Assembly: GCA_016719885.1 (NCBI GenBank)
Contig: JADJYF010000001.1
Span: forward strand, 310,001 to 374,000
DNA length: 64,000 nucleotides
Direction of reading: 5' to 3'
Origin: Pseudomonadota bacterium
GTDB taxonomy: Bacteria > Pseudomonadota > Gammaproteobacteria > Ga0077536
The notes beneath the pieces are model-generated. The model saw only the letters and a program-made list of their open reading frames with translations, made no database searches and was not told the DNA's origin. This document shows positions 9,153-17,659 of the stretch, piece after piece (the first letter of the stretch is position 1; each line of letters starts with the position of its first letter). The translations under genes were made by a program, and so were the position numbers.

Positions 9153-9180
9153 TTATCGGTCGCTCGCGGCAAGAACTTTA
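9153..9180 (-). promoter_or_regulatory. Sigma-28 (FliA) promoter of fliC
   Basis: The minus strand reads TAAAGTTC, then 12 bases, then ACCGATAA. This is close to the FliA consensus TAAAGTTT-N11-GCCGATAA, with spacing one base longer. It predicts a 5' leader of about 90 bases before the fliC ATG at 9053. Confidence 0.8.
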
Positions 9181-9315
9181 GGACGCTATGGCAAGTGTTG
9201 CCGGGAATGCGGCAAACGCTTGCCGCGCCGCGTTTTTCCTGGCCTGCGCGCGCTGCGCGGCGCGTGTGGCATGATGCGCGGCCTGTGTCGATAAACGTGA
9301 ACGGGGCCGCAATTC

Positions 9316-9771
9316 GTGCTTAAGGTCAATCATGAGGCGCTGGCGCGCCTCGCGCGCTATCAGTCGGGCGAACTACCGCCTCCGCCGATGTGGGAAACGG
9401 TGCCGCTGCGCCTGCTTTCCTTCGCGCCGGGACGCATAGAGATGCAGGCCCGCGCCGACGAACGGCATATCAATGCCATCGGTTCGGTGCATGGCGGCTT
9501 CGCGGCCACGGTGCTCGATACCGTGCTGGGGCTCGCCATCTACACCAGCCTCGGCGAGGCCTCGCGCCACATCACCGTCGACCTTGCGGTCAAGCTGGTG
9601 AAGGCCATCCCGCTGGCGACGCCGCTCATCGCGGCATCGGAACTGGTGCACATCTCGCGCAGCGTTGGCGTGTCGCAGGCGGTACTGCGCAGCGCCGAGG
9701 GCGTGATCTACGCCCATGGCACCACCACCTGCATGATTCAGCGCGGCGTGACCAGCACGGTCACGCCTTAG
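9316..9771 (+). CDS. PaaI-type hotdog thioesterase
   Basis: 151 residues starting at a GTG. The segment INAIGSVHGGFAATVLDTVLGLA contains the HGG motif of PaaI/YdiI hotdog-fold acyl-CoA thioesterases, and DLAVKLVKAIPLATPL is the second conserved strand pair. It would hydrolyse an acyl- or aryl-CoA thioester in the cytoplasm, usually to relieve CoA trapping. It is divergent from fliC and convergent with the GST gene. Substrate unknown. Confidence 0.85.
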   Translation: MLKVNHEALARLARYQSGELPPPPMWETVPLRLLSFAPGRIEMQARADERHINAIGSVHGGFAATVLDTVLGLAIYTSLGEASRHITVDLAVKLVKAIPLATPLIAASELVHISRSVGVSQAVLRSAEGVIYAHGTTTCMIQRGVTSTVTP

Positions 9772-9800
9772 CGGCGCGCAGCCGCACCGACTTGAAAGCC

Positions 9801-9826
9801 GTGGCGGCGGCGCGCGCCACCGCCAC
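9801..9826. terminator. Possible bidirectional hairpin between convergent genes
   Basis: GTGGCGG and CCGCCAC form a 7-bp stem over a 12-base GC-rich loop in the 67-bp gap between the thioesterase and GST stop codons. There is no U-tract, so support is weak. Confidence 0.3.
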
Positions 9827-9838
9827 GCTCGGCGCCGC

Positions 9839-10504
9839 TCAGGCGCTCTTCAGCGTCCACATCGGCGCTTCTTCCTCGATCAGCGCCTTGAAGCTCGGCC
9901 GCGCGAACATGCGCTGCATGAACGCCGCCAGTCTCGGGAAGCGCGCGGCGTCGACCTGGACTTGCGCATGCAGCAGGTTGACGTGCATCGAGGCGATGGC
10001 GATGTCGGCGAGCGTCAGCGTGTCGTTGACGAAGAACTGCCGGTCGCCGAGCTGCGCTTCCATGTAGGCCCAGAACGCCGGCAGTTCTTCGGCGACGGCC
10101 TTGGCGGCGTCGGCGCGCGTGGCGGCATCGGGCGGCGCCTTGCTGCGCAAGGGCGCGACGATCAACGGGAAGAACACCTTGGCGCCGGCCACCGGCACGA
10201 AGCCGCCGTCGATGTACTCCTCGAGCCATAGTGCGCGGATGTAACCATCGTCGTCGGCCGGCAGCATCGGCACGGCCTTGTTCTTGCGCTCGATGTATTG
10301 GCAGATCACGGTCGAGTCATTCACCACCTTGTCGCCGTCCATGAAGGCCGGGATCTTGCCGAGCGGGCTCACATCTCGCCAGTTGGGCGGCGGCGCGAAG
10401 GGGCTGACCGGTTCGAAATCGTAGGCAATGCCTTTCTCGGCCAGCAATACCCGCACCTTGCGCACGAAGGGCGAGACGTTGGCGCCCAGCAGTTTATATG
10501 TCAT
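9839..10504 (-). CDS. Glutathione S-transferase family protein
   Basis: 221 residues from MTYKLLGANVSPFVRKVRVLL. The N-terminal thioredoxin-like domain has SPFVRKV at the active-site turn, the cis-Pro region LGKIPAF and the glutathione-binding NDSTVICQYIE. The C-terminal helical domain contains the conserved N-capping motif TLTLADIAIASM. It would conjugate or isomerise electrophiles with glutathione. The ATG at 10504 follows AGGAG at a slightly long spacing; the 73-codon upstream extension has no support. Confidence 0.88.
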   Translation of the reverse strand: MTYKLLGANVSPFVRKVRVLLAEKGIAYDFEPVSPFAPPPNWRDVSPLGKIPAFMDGDKVVNDSTVICQYIERKNKAVPMLPADDDGYIRALWLEEYIDGGFVPVAGAKVFFPLIVAPLRSKAPPDAATRADAAKAVAEELPAFWAYMEAQLGDRQFFVNDTLTLADIAIASMHVNLLHAQVQVDAARFPRLAAFMQRMFARPSFKALIEEEAPMWTLKSA

Positions 10505-10851
10505 GGCGAGCTGTACTCCTTTGTTGAGGGGAATGACGCCGCGGCGCGCGGCGCGGGAAGCTGCAAGTGTATGCGCAGGAGCCCTCGTCGGGCGCGCTTG
10601 CCTGGCACGTCGACGCCCGTCACGCGCGCCGTCGTGGTGCGGGCGCGGCGATGCTGCAATGCACGCGAAAGCGTCGCTGTTTTGCCCGCCTGACAACCTT
10701 TCTAGGAGGGGTGGCGGGGTCACTTGCCATGCTATCTTTACGCCCCCGCGACAGGGCGGGAGACATACAACCAGCAGCGGGAGCGCACCGGGGGCGGATC
10801 AAGGCCCCACGCCCGGTCAACCTGCCAGTCAAACTCGAATCGGGGGAGTCA
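10505..10851. other. Divergent intergenic region, no gene seen
   Basis: 347 bp between divergently transcribed GST and acyl-CoA synthetase genes. Open frames across it are shadows. It must contain promoters for both genes, but I found no convincing -35/-10 pair or operator. Confidence 0.6.
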
Positions 10852-12492
10852 ATGACGAATCTACTCAAACGCGGCACGACCTACGAAGAGGTCTACGGCA
10901 ACTTCAAGTGGAACATTCCGGAGTTCTACAACATCGCCGACGATGTGTGTGACCGCTGGGCTGACGATGCCGGTCGCGTGGCGCTGGTCTATGAAGACGC
11001 GCAGAAGAAAGCTCACACCTATACCTTCGCCGACGTGCGCAAGTACGCCAACCAGCTCGCCAACACCCTCGCCAGCTGGGGCTTGAAGCGCGGCGACCGC
11101 GTGACCTTGCTGCTGGCGCAGGATCCGGAATGCGCAATCAGCCACGTGGCGTGCTGGAAGGGCGGCATGGTGTCGGGACCGTGCTCGGTGCTGTTCGGCG
11201 GCGACGCCATCACCTATCGCCTGAACGACAGCGGCGCCAAGGTGCTGATCACCGACAGCGCCAACTTTCCCAAGGTCGCGGCGCTGCGCAAGGACGCACC
11301 CAAGCTCGAGCGCGTGCTGGTGATCGACGGCGAACCGGAAGGTTCGCAGAACTTCTGGAAAGCCATCGAGGGCGCCAGCGACAAGTTCACCAACGTCAAG
11401 ACCCGCGCCGACGACATCGCCTGGATCAGCTATACCTCCGGCACCACCGGTATGCCCAAGGGCTCGGTGCAGCCGCATCGCATGATGCTCGGCCACATGC
11501 CGAGCCTGGAATTCATCTACGACTTCTTCCCGCAGACCGGCGACTGCCTGTGGTCGCCGGCCGACTGGGCGTGGATGGCGGGCCTGATGGACGTCATCAT
11601 GCCGGGCTGGTTCCATGGCTGTAAGGTCATCGCCACCGCCATGAAGGGCTTCGAGCCCGAAGAAGCCTATCGCATCCTCGACCAGCACGGCGTGACCCTG
11701 GCGTTGCTGACGCCGACCATGCTGAAGCTCATGCGCACCGTCGAGAACCCGCTCAGCCGCTACAACCTGAAGCTGCGCGCGGTGCTGTCGGGCGGCGAGT
11801 CGGTCGGCGCGGGCCTGCACGAGTGGGCGCTGAAGGAGCTGAAGATCAGCGTCAACGAAGGCTTCGGTCAGACCGAGTGCAACGTCATCCTCGGCAACAA
11901 CGGCAAGGTGTTTCCGGTCAAGCCGGGTTCGCTCGGCAAGTCCACGCCGGGCACCATATGCGCCATCATCGACGACAACGGCAACGAAGTGCCGGTCGGC
12001 GTCGAGGGCCACATCGCCTGCAAGCGTCCGCACCCGGTCATGCTGCTCGAATACCTCAACAAGCCCGAGGCGACGCGCGACAAGTTCATCGGCGACTGGC
12101 TGATCACCGGCGACGTCGGCCACAAGGACGAGGACGGCTATTTCTGGTTCCACGGCCGCGGCGACGACGTCATCACCAGCTCCGGCTACCGCATCGGTCC
12201 CGGCGAAATCGAGGACGCGCTCCTGAAGCACCCGGCGGTGCAGATGGCGGCCGCCATCGGCGTGCCGGATCCGGTGCGTACGGAGATCATCAAGGCCTTC
12301 ATCATCTTGAAGCCGGGCTTCGAGGGCACCGACAAGCTGGCCGAGGAACTGCGTGAAGACGTGCGCTCGCGCCTCGCCAAGCACGAAGTGCCGCGCATGA
12401 TCGAGTTCGTGACCAGCATGCCGATGACCACCACCGGCAAGATCATGCGGCGCGAGCTGCGTGACCTGGAAAAGAAGCGTCGCGGCGAGTAG
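10852..12492 (+). CDS. Acyl-CoA synthetase, ACSM/medium-chain-like (AMP-forming)
   Basis: 546 residues. The adenylate-forming motifs are clear: YTSGTTGMPKGS (P-loop), GFGQTE, the hinge ITGDVGHKDEDGYFWFHGRGDD and the C-terminal catalytic lysine in TTTGKIMRRELR. It activates a carboxylic acid to its CoA thioester via an acyl-adenylate. The ATG at 10852 is preceded by GGGGGAG. Overall pattern (SPADWAWMAGLMDVIMPGWFHG) is closer to the ACSM/acetyl-CoA synthetase branch than to long-chain FadD. A small membrane protein gene follows 15 bp later. Confidence 0.9.
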   Translation: MTNLLKRGTTYEEVYGNFKWNIPEFYNIADDVCDRWADDAGRVALVYEDAQKKAHTYTFADVRKYANQLANTLASWGLKRGDRVTLLLAQDPECAISHVACWKGGMVSGPCSVLFGGDAITYRLNDSGAKVLITDSANFPKVAALRKDAPKLERVLVIDGEPEGSQNFWKAIEGASDKFTNVKTRADDIAWISYTSGTTGMPKGSVQPHRMMLGHMPSLEFIYDFFPQTGDCLWSPADWAWMAGLMDVIMPGWFHGCKVIATAMKGFEPEEAYRILDQHGVTLALLTPTMLKLMRTVENPLSRYNLKLRAVLSGGESVGAGLHEWALKELKISVNEGFGQTECNVILGNNGKVFPVKPGSLGKSTPGTICAIIDDNGNEVPVGVEGHIACKRPHPVMLLEYLNKPEATRDKFIGDWLITGDVGHKDEDGYFWFHGRGDDVITSSGYRIGPGEIEDALLKHPAVQMAAAIGVPDPVRTEIIKAFIILKPGFEGTDKLAEELREDVRSRLAKHEVPRMIEFVTSMPMTTTGKIMRRELRDLEKKRRGE

Positions 12493-12507
12493 CTCCGAGG
12501 CGCGCCG

Positions 12508-12732
12508 ATGCGTTATCGAATGCTTGCCGACGGCAGCATGGCGCCGGTGCAGAACACCGGCGACGTGGTCGAGCTGACGGTGTGGTTCACACTGGTGTGC
12601 GGCATCATCCTGTTGGGGATGGGCCTCTATGGCAAGCAGCGCTGGCTGCAGTTCTGGGGCGGGCTGACCGTCGTGTGCGTGGTCGTCTATTTCATGCGTG
12701 ACGTGCTGGGCCTCGGCGCGATGCTGGCCTAG
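12508..12732 (+). CDS. Small two-helix membrane protein, unknown
   Basis: 74 residues. Two hydrophobic segments, VWFTLVCGIILLGMGLYG and FWGGLTVVCVVVYFM, are joined by the basic turn KQRW, giving a probable inner-membrane hairpin. It lies 15 bp after the acyl-CoA synthetase stop on the same strand, so it is likely co-transcribed. No family recognised. Confidence 0.65.
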   Translation: MRYRMLADGSMAPVQNTGDVVELTVWFTLVCGIILLGMGLYGKQRWLQFWGGLTVVCVVVYFMRDVLGLGAMLA

Positions 12733-12745
12733 GCGGCCGGTGGCG

Positions 12746-12778
12746 CCGACATGCGTGCCGTGACGGCGCGCATGTCGG
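12746..12778. terminator. Bidirectional hairpin between convergent genes
   Basis: CCGACATGCG and CGCATGTCGG form a perfect 10-bp stem with a 13-base loop, placed in the 66-bp gap between two convergent stop codons. There is no long U-run on either side. Confidence 0.5.
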
Positions 12779-12798
12779 GGCGGCCGATGTCGATGGCC

Positions 12799-13563
12799 TC
12801 AGGGCGCGACGTAGCCGCCATCCACCGGCATGGCGATGCCGGTGACGAAGGACGACAGGTCCGACAACAGCCAGATCACCGCTTCACCGATTTCACCCGG
12901 CTGCCCCAGGCGGCCTATCGGTTCCTGGTCGATGAGATGCTGCGGCACCATGCCGGTGTCGGCCATCATGCGATCGACCATCGGCGTCTGGATGATGCCG
13001 GGGCATACCGCGTTCACACGGATGGCCTTGCGCGCATATTCGAGCGCCGCGCACTTGGTGATGCCGACCACGCCGTGCTTGGCGGCGCAGTAGGCGGTGC
13101 CGCCGCGCGTGCCGACCAGGCCCGCCACCGAGGCGGTGCTGACGATGCTGCCGCCGCTGCCCTGCTTCAGGAACTGTTCGACCTGGTATTTCACGCACAG
13201 CCATACGCCTTTCAGATCGACGTTGACGGTGCGGTCGTACTCGTCCTCGGTCATCTTGGTGATGCTGGTGAAATGACCTTCGATGCCGGCATTGTTGAAG
13301 GCGCCGTCGAGACGGCCATAGGCGCTGACGGTGGCCGCGATCATGGCCTGCACTTCGGAGGACTGCGTGACATCGGTCTTGACCAGCTGCGCGGTGCCGC
13401 CGTTGTTCTTGATCTCCGCGACCACCGCTTCGCCGTCCTTCAGGTTGACGTCGGCGATGGTCAGGCGCGCACCCTCTTGGGCGGCGCGCAACGCGGTGGC
13501 GCGGCCGATGCCGGTGCTGCCACCGGTGATGATGATGGCTTTGTCTTGCAACAGGCCGGGCAT
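12799..13563 (-). CDS. Short-chain dehydrogenase/reductase (classical SDR)
   Basis: 254 residues from MPGLLQDKAIIITGGSTGIG. It has the cofactor motif TGGSTGIG, NNAG, the catalytic serine region IVSTASVAG and the intact YCAAKHG (YxxxK), then PGIIQTPM. This is an active NAD(P)H-dependent alcohol dehydrogenase or ketoreductase in the FabG-like group. ATG 13563 follows GAGGA. It is divergent from the CoA-transferase gene. Confidence 0.9.
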   Translation of the reverse strand: MPGLLQDKAIIITGGSTGIGRATALRAAQEGARLTIADVNLKDGEAVVAEIKNNGGTAQLVKTDVTQSSEVQAMIAATVSAYGRLDGAFNNAGIEGHFTSITKMTEDEYDRTVNVDLKGVWLCVKYQVEQFLKQGSGGSIVSTASVAGLVGTRGGTAYCAAKHGVVGITKCAALEYARKAIRVNAVCPGIIQTPMVDRMMADTGMVPQHLIDQEPIGRLGQPGEIGEAVIWLLSDLSSFVTGIAMPVDGGYVAP

Positions 13564-13676
13564 GGGGTCAGTCCTCATTGATTGGTTGAATGCTGCGTGG
13601 GTTCGTGAGCAGGTGGGCTTGCGCTACACTCACGGCGCCTCATGTCGAGGCCTGCTGCGATGATACTGGAAGCCAA

Positions 13677-14921
13677 ATGAAAGTCGTCACCCCCGAAGCG
13701 GCGGTCGCCGCCATCCCCGATGCATCAACCTTGATGTTGCCCGGCGCCTGCGCCGAGCCGCGCGAGTTCTATCGCGCCTTCAGCGCCGGTGTCGATCGTT
13801 TCAAGCAATTGACGGTGGCCTCGGGGCTGTCCTTGGGGGGCTACGGATTCCTGGAGCGCGGGCTGGGCACCAATTTTCGATATCTCACCTGGCAGGCGGC
13901 GCCGCGCCTGCGTCCGCTGTTCAAGGAGAACGACCGGCGCAAGATCGCTTTCGTACCGATACGCCTGAGCGACCTCACGCGCGTGGTGCGCAAGGACGGC
14001 CCCATCCGTCCCGACGTGGTGGTGGTGCAGACTTCCTTGCCGCAGGCCGACGGCACCGTCAGCCTCGGCGTGTCGGTCGGACCGAACCCGCATCTGGTGT
14101 CGCAGGCGGCGACCGTGATCGCCGAGATGAACCCACACATGCCGGTCACCGGCGGCAACTCGCGCATTCCGCTGGAGCGCATCACCTACGGCTTCGAAGC
14201 CGACCATCCGCTCGCCCAGTACGATACCGGCGAGCCCGAGCCGCGCGACGAGAAGATCATCGAGCATGTGCTCGGCCTCGTGCCGCGCGGGGCGTGGGTG
14301 CAATTCGGCATCGGCGCGGTGCCCGACCGGGTCTTGAAGCGCCTGAACGAGATCGCGGACGTCAACCTGTATTCCGGCATGCTGACGCGCAGCCTGGTGG
14401 ATTTCCTCGAGGGCGTGAAGCACCAACCGCGCGTGGTGAACGGCGAACTGGCCGGCGATCCGCGCCTGTACGACTACTGCAACGGCAACGCGGTGGTGGA
14501 AATGAACGGCCTGGATGTCACCCACAACCCGCTTGGCCTGGCGGCGCTGCCGCGCTTCGTGTCCATCAATTCATCGGTGGAGATTGATCTCATGGGCCAG
14601 AGTAATGGCGAGACCCTTGGGCCTGTCCAGATCAGCGGCGTTGGCGGCAGTCTCGATTACATCGAGGCGGCGGCCTTGTCCGAGGGCGGGGTGTCGATCA
14701 TCGCGCTGCCTTCCACCACCGCCGACGATGCGCGCTCCAAGATCGTCGCGGCCCTCGCTCCCGGCAGCGTGGTAACCACGCCGCGCTATTGCATCGACTA
14801 CGTGGTGACGGAGTACGGCGTCGCGCGACTGCGCGGCAAGAGTCTGTGGGAGCGGGCCGAGGCACTCATCGCCATCGCCCATCCGAAATTCCGCGATGAA
14901 CTGGCCAACTCCCTGAAGTGA
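13677..14921 (+). CDS. Acetyl-CoA hydrolase/CoA-transferase family protein
   Basis: 414 residues. The C-terminal half has SINSSVEIDLMGQSNGE, with the glutamate that forms the CoA thioester in this family, then QISGVGGSLDYIEAAALSEGG and TEYGVARLRGKS. Family I CoA-transferases of this type (Cat1, 4-hydroxybutyrate CoA-transferase) move CoA between acyl-CoA and a free acid. ATG 13677 is supported by GGAAG; the upstream 29 codons lack a ribosome site. Substrate not determinable. Confidence 0.88.
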   Translation: MKVVTPEAAVAAIPDASTLMLPGACAEPREFYRAFSAGVDRFKQLTVASGLSLGGYGFLERGLGTNFRYLTWQAAPRLRPLFKENDRRKIAFVPIRLSDLTRVVRKDGPIRPDVVVVQTSLPQADGTVSLGVSVGPNPHLVSQAATVIAEMNPHMPVTGGNSRIPLERITYGFEADHPLAQYDTGEPEPRDEKIIEHVLGLVPRGAWVQFGIGAVPDRVLKRLNEIADVNLYSGMLTRSLVDFLEGVKHQPRVVNGELAGDPRLYDYCNGNAVVEMNGLDVTHNPLGLAALPRFVSINSSVEIDLMGQSNGETLGPVQISGVGGSLDYIEAAALSEGGVSIIALPSTTADDARSKIVAALAPGSVVTTPRYCIDYVVTEYGVARLRGKSLWERAEALIAIAHPKFRDELANSLK

Positions 14922-14933
14922 AGTTGGCGACGG

Positions 14934-15569
14934 TTACGGTGTGGGGTTGAACAAGCGCACCACTTCCAGCGGTTCGAGCAGCATGCGCATCTGTACCCGC
15001 ACCACGTATTCGAGCTGGTGCGGGTTCTCGCGCACGGTGAACTTCTCGATGACCCTGCCACCCTCGGGGGCGTCGGTCTCGATCACCAGGGTGTCGTTTT
15101 CCCAGTAGGAGAGGTTGTAGCCGAAGGTGTCCTGCACCAGCTCGTCGCCCTTGGCGGAGAACACCTTGCCATTGGGATTGGGGCGGATGCTGCGCGGCAG
15201 GTTGACGTCGTAGGTGATGCGCAGACCACCGGCTTCGTCGGCGATGTCCAAGCGCTCGACCTTGACCAGCGGGTAGGCGATGCCAAGACGGCGCAGCGCC
15301 TTGGCGGGCTTGTCTTCCTTGCGCTCGCGCACCGTTTCCCAGTAGGCGAGTTGCGCCAGGTCGTAGGGCGTATTGCGCTCGCCGCCCCTTTGCATGACCG
15401 GCATCGACTCACCGCGCTTGCGCAACTTGCCCTTGATGAGTTTCTCCGGCTCGGCGCTCGATTTGCCGTCCCAGGTCCAGCCGCCAAGCATGACCGGCGC
15501 CGCGGCGGGCGCCTGCATCACGCAGCCGAGCATCACGAAACATAGGAACAGCAGCGCTCTGTTGGCCAT
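14934..15569 (-). CDS. Exported protein of unknown function
   Basis: 211 residues starting MANRALLFLCFVMLGCVMQ, a hydrophobic leader. MLGC could be a lipobox; cleavage after APAAA is the alternative. The mature part is hydrophilic, with YDLAQLAYWETVRERKEDKPAKALRR and repeated beta-like stretches ending LLEPLEVVRLFNPTP. No family recognised. Its stop is 12 bp from the convergent CoA-transferase stop. Confidence 0.65.
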   Translation of the reverse strand: MANRALLFLCFVMLGCVMQAPAAAPVMLGGWTWDGKSSAEPEKLIKGKLRKRGESMPVMQRGGERNTPYDLAQLAYWETVRERKEDKPAKALRRLGIAYPLVKVERLDIADEAGGLRITYDVNLPRSIRPNPNGKVFSAKGDELVQDTFGYNLSYWENDTLVIETDAPEGGRVIEKFTVRENPHQLEYVVRVQMRMLLEPLEVVRLFNPTP

Positions 15570-15710
15570 GGGTACCGCCTGGTTGAAGTTGGCTGGCGGC
15601 GAGGGTCCAGGGATTGCGATATGCTCACGCCGCGCGCGGCATGGTGCCACGCGGCCCGCGGGGCCTCAAGCGCAGCTACACGCGCACGCCGCCCCAGGAA
15701 ACAAGGATTC

Positions 15711-16385
15711 ATGCGCATGATCAAAATCGTTTCGGTGTTGCAGCGTAAGCCCGGCATGAGTGTCGAGGACTTCCAGGCCTATTGGTTGAACAAGCATGCG
15801 CCCATCGTCAGTCGCCTGCCGGGGCTGCGTCGTTACGTGCAGTCTCACACCTTGTTGTCGGGTTATCGCAAGGCGCAGCCGGCGGCCGACGGCATCGCCG
15901 AATTATGGTTCGAGGACAGCGAGGCGCTGCGCAAGCTGAAGGACAGCACCGAGCTCGCGGCCGTGTTGGCGGACGAACCGAATTTCGTCGACATGACGCG
16001 CTTCATCCAGGTCCACACCGAGGAGCACGTGATCAAGGACGGGCCGATACCGGCCGGCGGCGTGAAGAACGTCGAGTTCGTGAAGAAGAAGGCCGGCATG
16101 CCGCTTGCCGATTTCCAGCGCCATTGGCGCGTGATCCATGGCCCCTTGGGCGCCTCGATCAAAACCGTCACGCGCTACGTGCAGAGTCATACGCGCAGCT
16201 CCGCCTACGGTCGCGGCGCCGACCCGGCCCTGGACGGCTTCGCGCTGACCTGGTTCGACAACACCGACGCCATGCGCGAATCGGCCCGCACCCGCGAATA
16301 TGCCGATACGCGCGACGACGAAGACAACTTCCTGACCGTGCCGCTGGATTTCATCATCACCAAAGAGCACGTCATCGTCGCCTAG
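15711..16385 (+). CDS. Protein with two tandem EthD domains
   Basis: 224 residues built from two similar halves. Each contains an EthD/ferredoxin-like segment: GMSVEDFQAYWLNKHAPIVSRLPGLRRYVQSHT near residue 15 and GMPLADFQRHWRVIHGPLGASIKTVTRYVQSHT near residue 130. Single EthD domains dimerise, so this fusion would form an intramolecular dimer barrel. EthD proteins accompany P450s and other ring- or ether-oxidising systems. No partner gene adjoins it. ATG 15711 follows AAGGA. Confidence 0.85.
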   Translation: MRMIKIVSVLQRKPGMSVEDFQAYWLNKHAPIVSRLPGLRRYVQSHTLLSGYRKAQPAADGIAELWFEDSEALRKLKDSTELAAVLADEPNFVDMTRFIQVHTEEHVIKDGPIPAGGVKNVEFVKKKAGMPLADFQRHWRVIHGPLGASIKTVTRYVQSHTRSSAYGRGADPALDGFALTWFDNTDAMRESARTREYADTRDDEDNFLTVPLDFIITKEHVIVA

Positions 16386-16395
16386 CGCTTCCGGC

Positions 16396-16409
16396 GCGAA
16401 TGAATTCGC
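16396..16409. repeat. Intergenic palindrome, GCGAAT family
   Basis: GCGAAT-GA-ATTCGC, nearly self-complementary, in the 82-bp gap between convergent EthD and luciferase-like genes. The core matches palindromes at 20887, 20937 and 33788. Confidence 0.5.
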
Positions 16410-16467
16410 AGCCGGCTGTCGGACTGAAGGTTGCACGGGTGGCGCCACATCTGATATGTGCCTGCAT

Positions 16468-17577
16468 TCAAATCATCGACGGACGCTCCCTCAGCAGGCC
16501 CGCCCAGCGCGGCATCACCTGCTCGGCGAAATCCTTGGCCATCTCGCGGATGTTCTTCAAGGGAGGCAGCAGGCTGACTTCCTTCAGGCCGTGCTGGCCG
16601 GCGATACGGATCTTCTCGGCGATTTCGCTGGGGCTGCCGACCATCGACGTGCCGTCGATCATCTCGGGCGTGACGAACTTGCGTTCGCCCGGCGCATAGA
16701 AGCTGCAGTGCCCTTCGTGGATCAGCTGGTGGCGTTTCTCCGGCGGCACCGGGAAGTTTTCAACGTGGTCGACGTACTCCTCCCAGATGCCCTTCATGTA
16801 CTGCGGCACCACTTCGTCGTTCTTGGTGTAGCGCCAGATCTCGTAGACGAAATGCAACGCCACCACCACCCACGAGCCGGCGCGCTCGATGACCGCTTCA
16901 TCCGTCAGCTTCTGGCCGGCCTTGAGGATCACGGCGTTGGTCAAGGTCACGGTGTGATAGTTCGACAGGTCGCGCCCGGCCTTGTCGCCGCCTTCCTTGA
17001 CGTGCTTCAGGTTGTAGTCGAGCACGTCCTGCTGTTCGTTGAAAATCGACACCAGGCCGTCGCCATAGGTGCCGGCGGTGCGCAGCGCGCGCGGGCCATT
17101 GGCCGCCACGTAGATCGGAATCGGGGTTTCGATGTTGCGAAAGCCCGTGCCGTGGTTCTGCCACACGATGTCGGTGGTGCGGTCGCGGTAGGTGTAGGCC
17201 GTCTCCTTGCCTTGCAGCATGTCGCGCACCACGCGCAGGTAGTCGCGGAATTCCGCGATCGGGATCGGGTCCTGGCCCATCACGCGCATCGCGGTGTGGC
17301 CGGTGCCGATGCCGAGGAAGATGCGTCCCGGCGCGATGGCGTTGATCGACGCGATGGCGGCGGCGGTGGTCGGCGCGATGCGCGTGCCGGCAATCGCGAC
17401 ACCGGTGCCGATGTGGATCTTCGAGGTGTTGGCGGCGGCCAGCGCCATGGTGGCGTAGCAGTCCGACCACATCATCTGCGTGTCGGGCACCCAGGCGGCG
17501 TCGTAGCCCAGGTCTTCGAGATACTTGATGACTTGCCAGTCGGTGATGCGCGTCTGCACGTGCAGGCTGAATTTCAT
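16468..17577 (-). CDS. Luciferase-like (LLM class) flavin-dependent oxidoreductase
   Basis: 369 residues with the bacterial-luciferase TIM barrel pattern: LGYDAAWVPDTQMMWSDCY, IHIGTGVAIAGTRIAPTTAAAIASINAIAPGRIFLGIGTGHTAMRVMG and IPIYVAANGPRALRTAG. Such enzymes use FMNH2 or F420H2 for monooxygenation or reduction. The GTGHTAMR element is common in the F420/methylene-H4MPT-reductase-like branch, but cofactor cannot be fixed from sequence. It is one of three LLM proteins in the window. Confidence 0.88.
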   Translation of the reverse strand: MKFSLHVQTRITDWQVIKYLEDLGYDAAWVPDTQMMWSDCYATMALAAANTSKIHIGTGVAIAGTRIAPTTAAAIASINAIAPGRIFLGIGTGHTAMRVMGQDPIPIAEFRDYLRVVRDMLQGKETAYTYRDRTTDIVWQNHGTGFRNIETPIPIYVAANGPRALRTAGTYGDGLVSIFNEQQDVLDYNLKHVKEGGDKAGRDLSNYHTVTLTNAVILKAGQKLTDEAVIERAGSWVVVALHFVYEIWRYTKNDEVVPQYMKGIWEEYVDHVENFPVPPEKRHQLIHEGHCSFYAPGERKFVTPEMIDGTSMVGSPSEIAEKIRIAGQHGLKEVSLLPPLKNIREMAKDFAEQVMPRWAGLLRERPSMI

Positions 17578-17659
17578 GGTGCGGGCTCCCCTGGTTGCGT
17601 TGGCCTGTCGACTATAGCCAGCGCCTCGGCGGAGGCCAATCCGCGCAAAGGGGGAGGGG

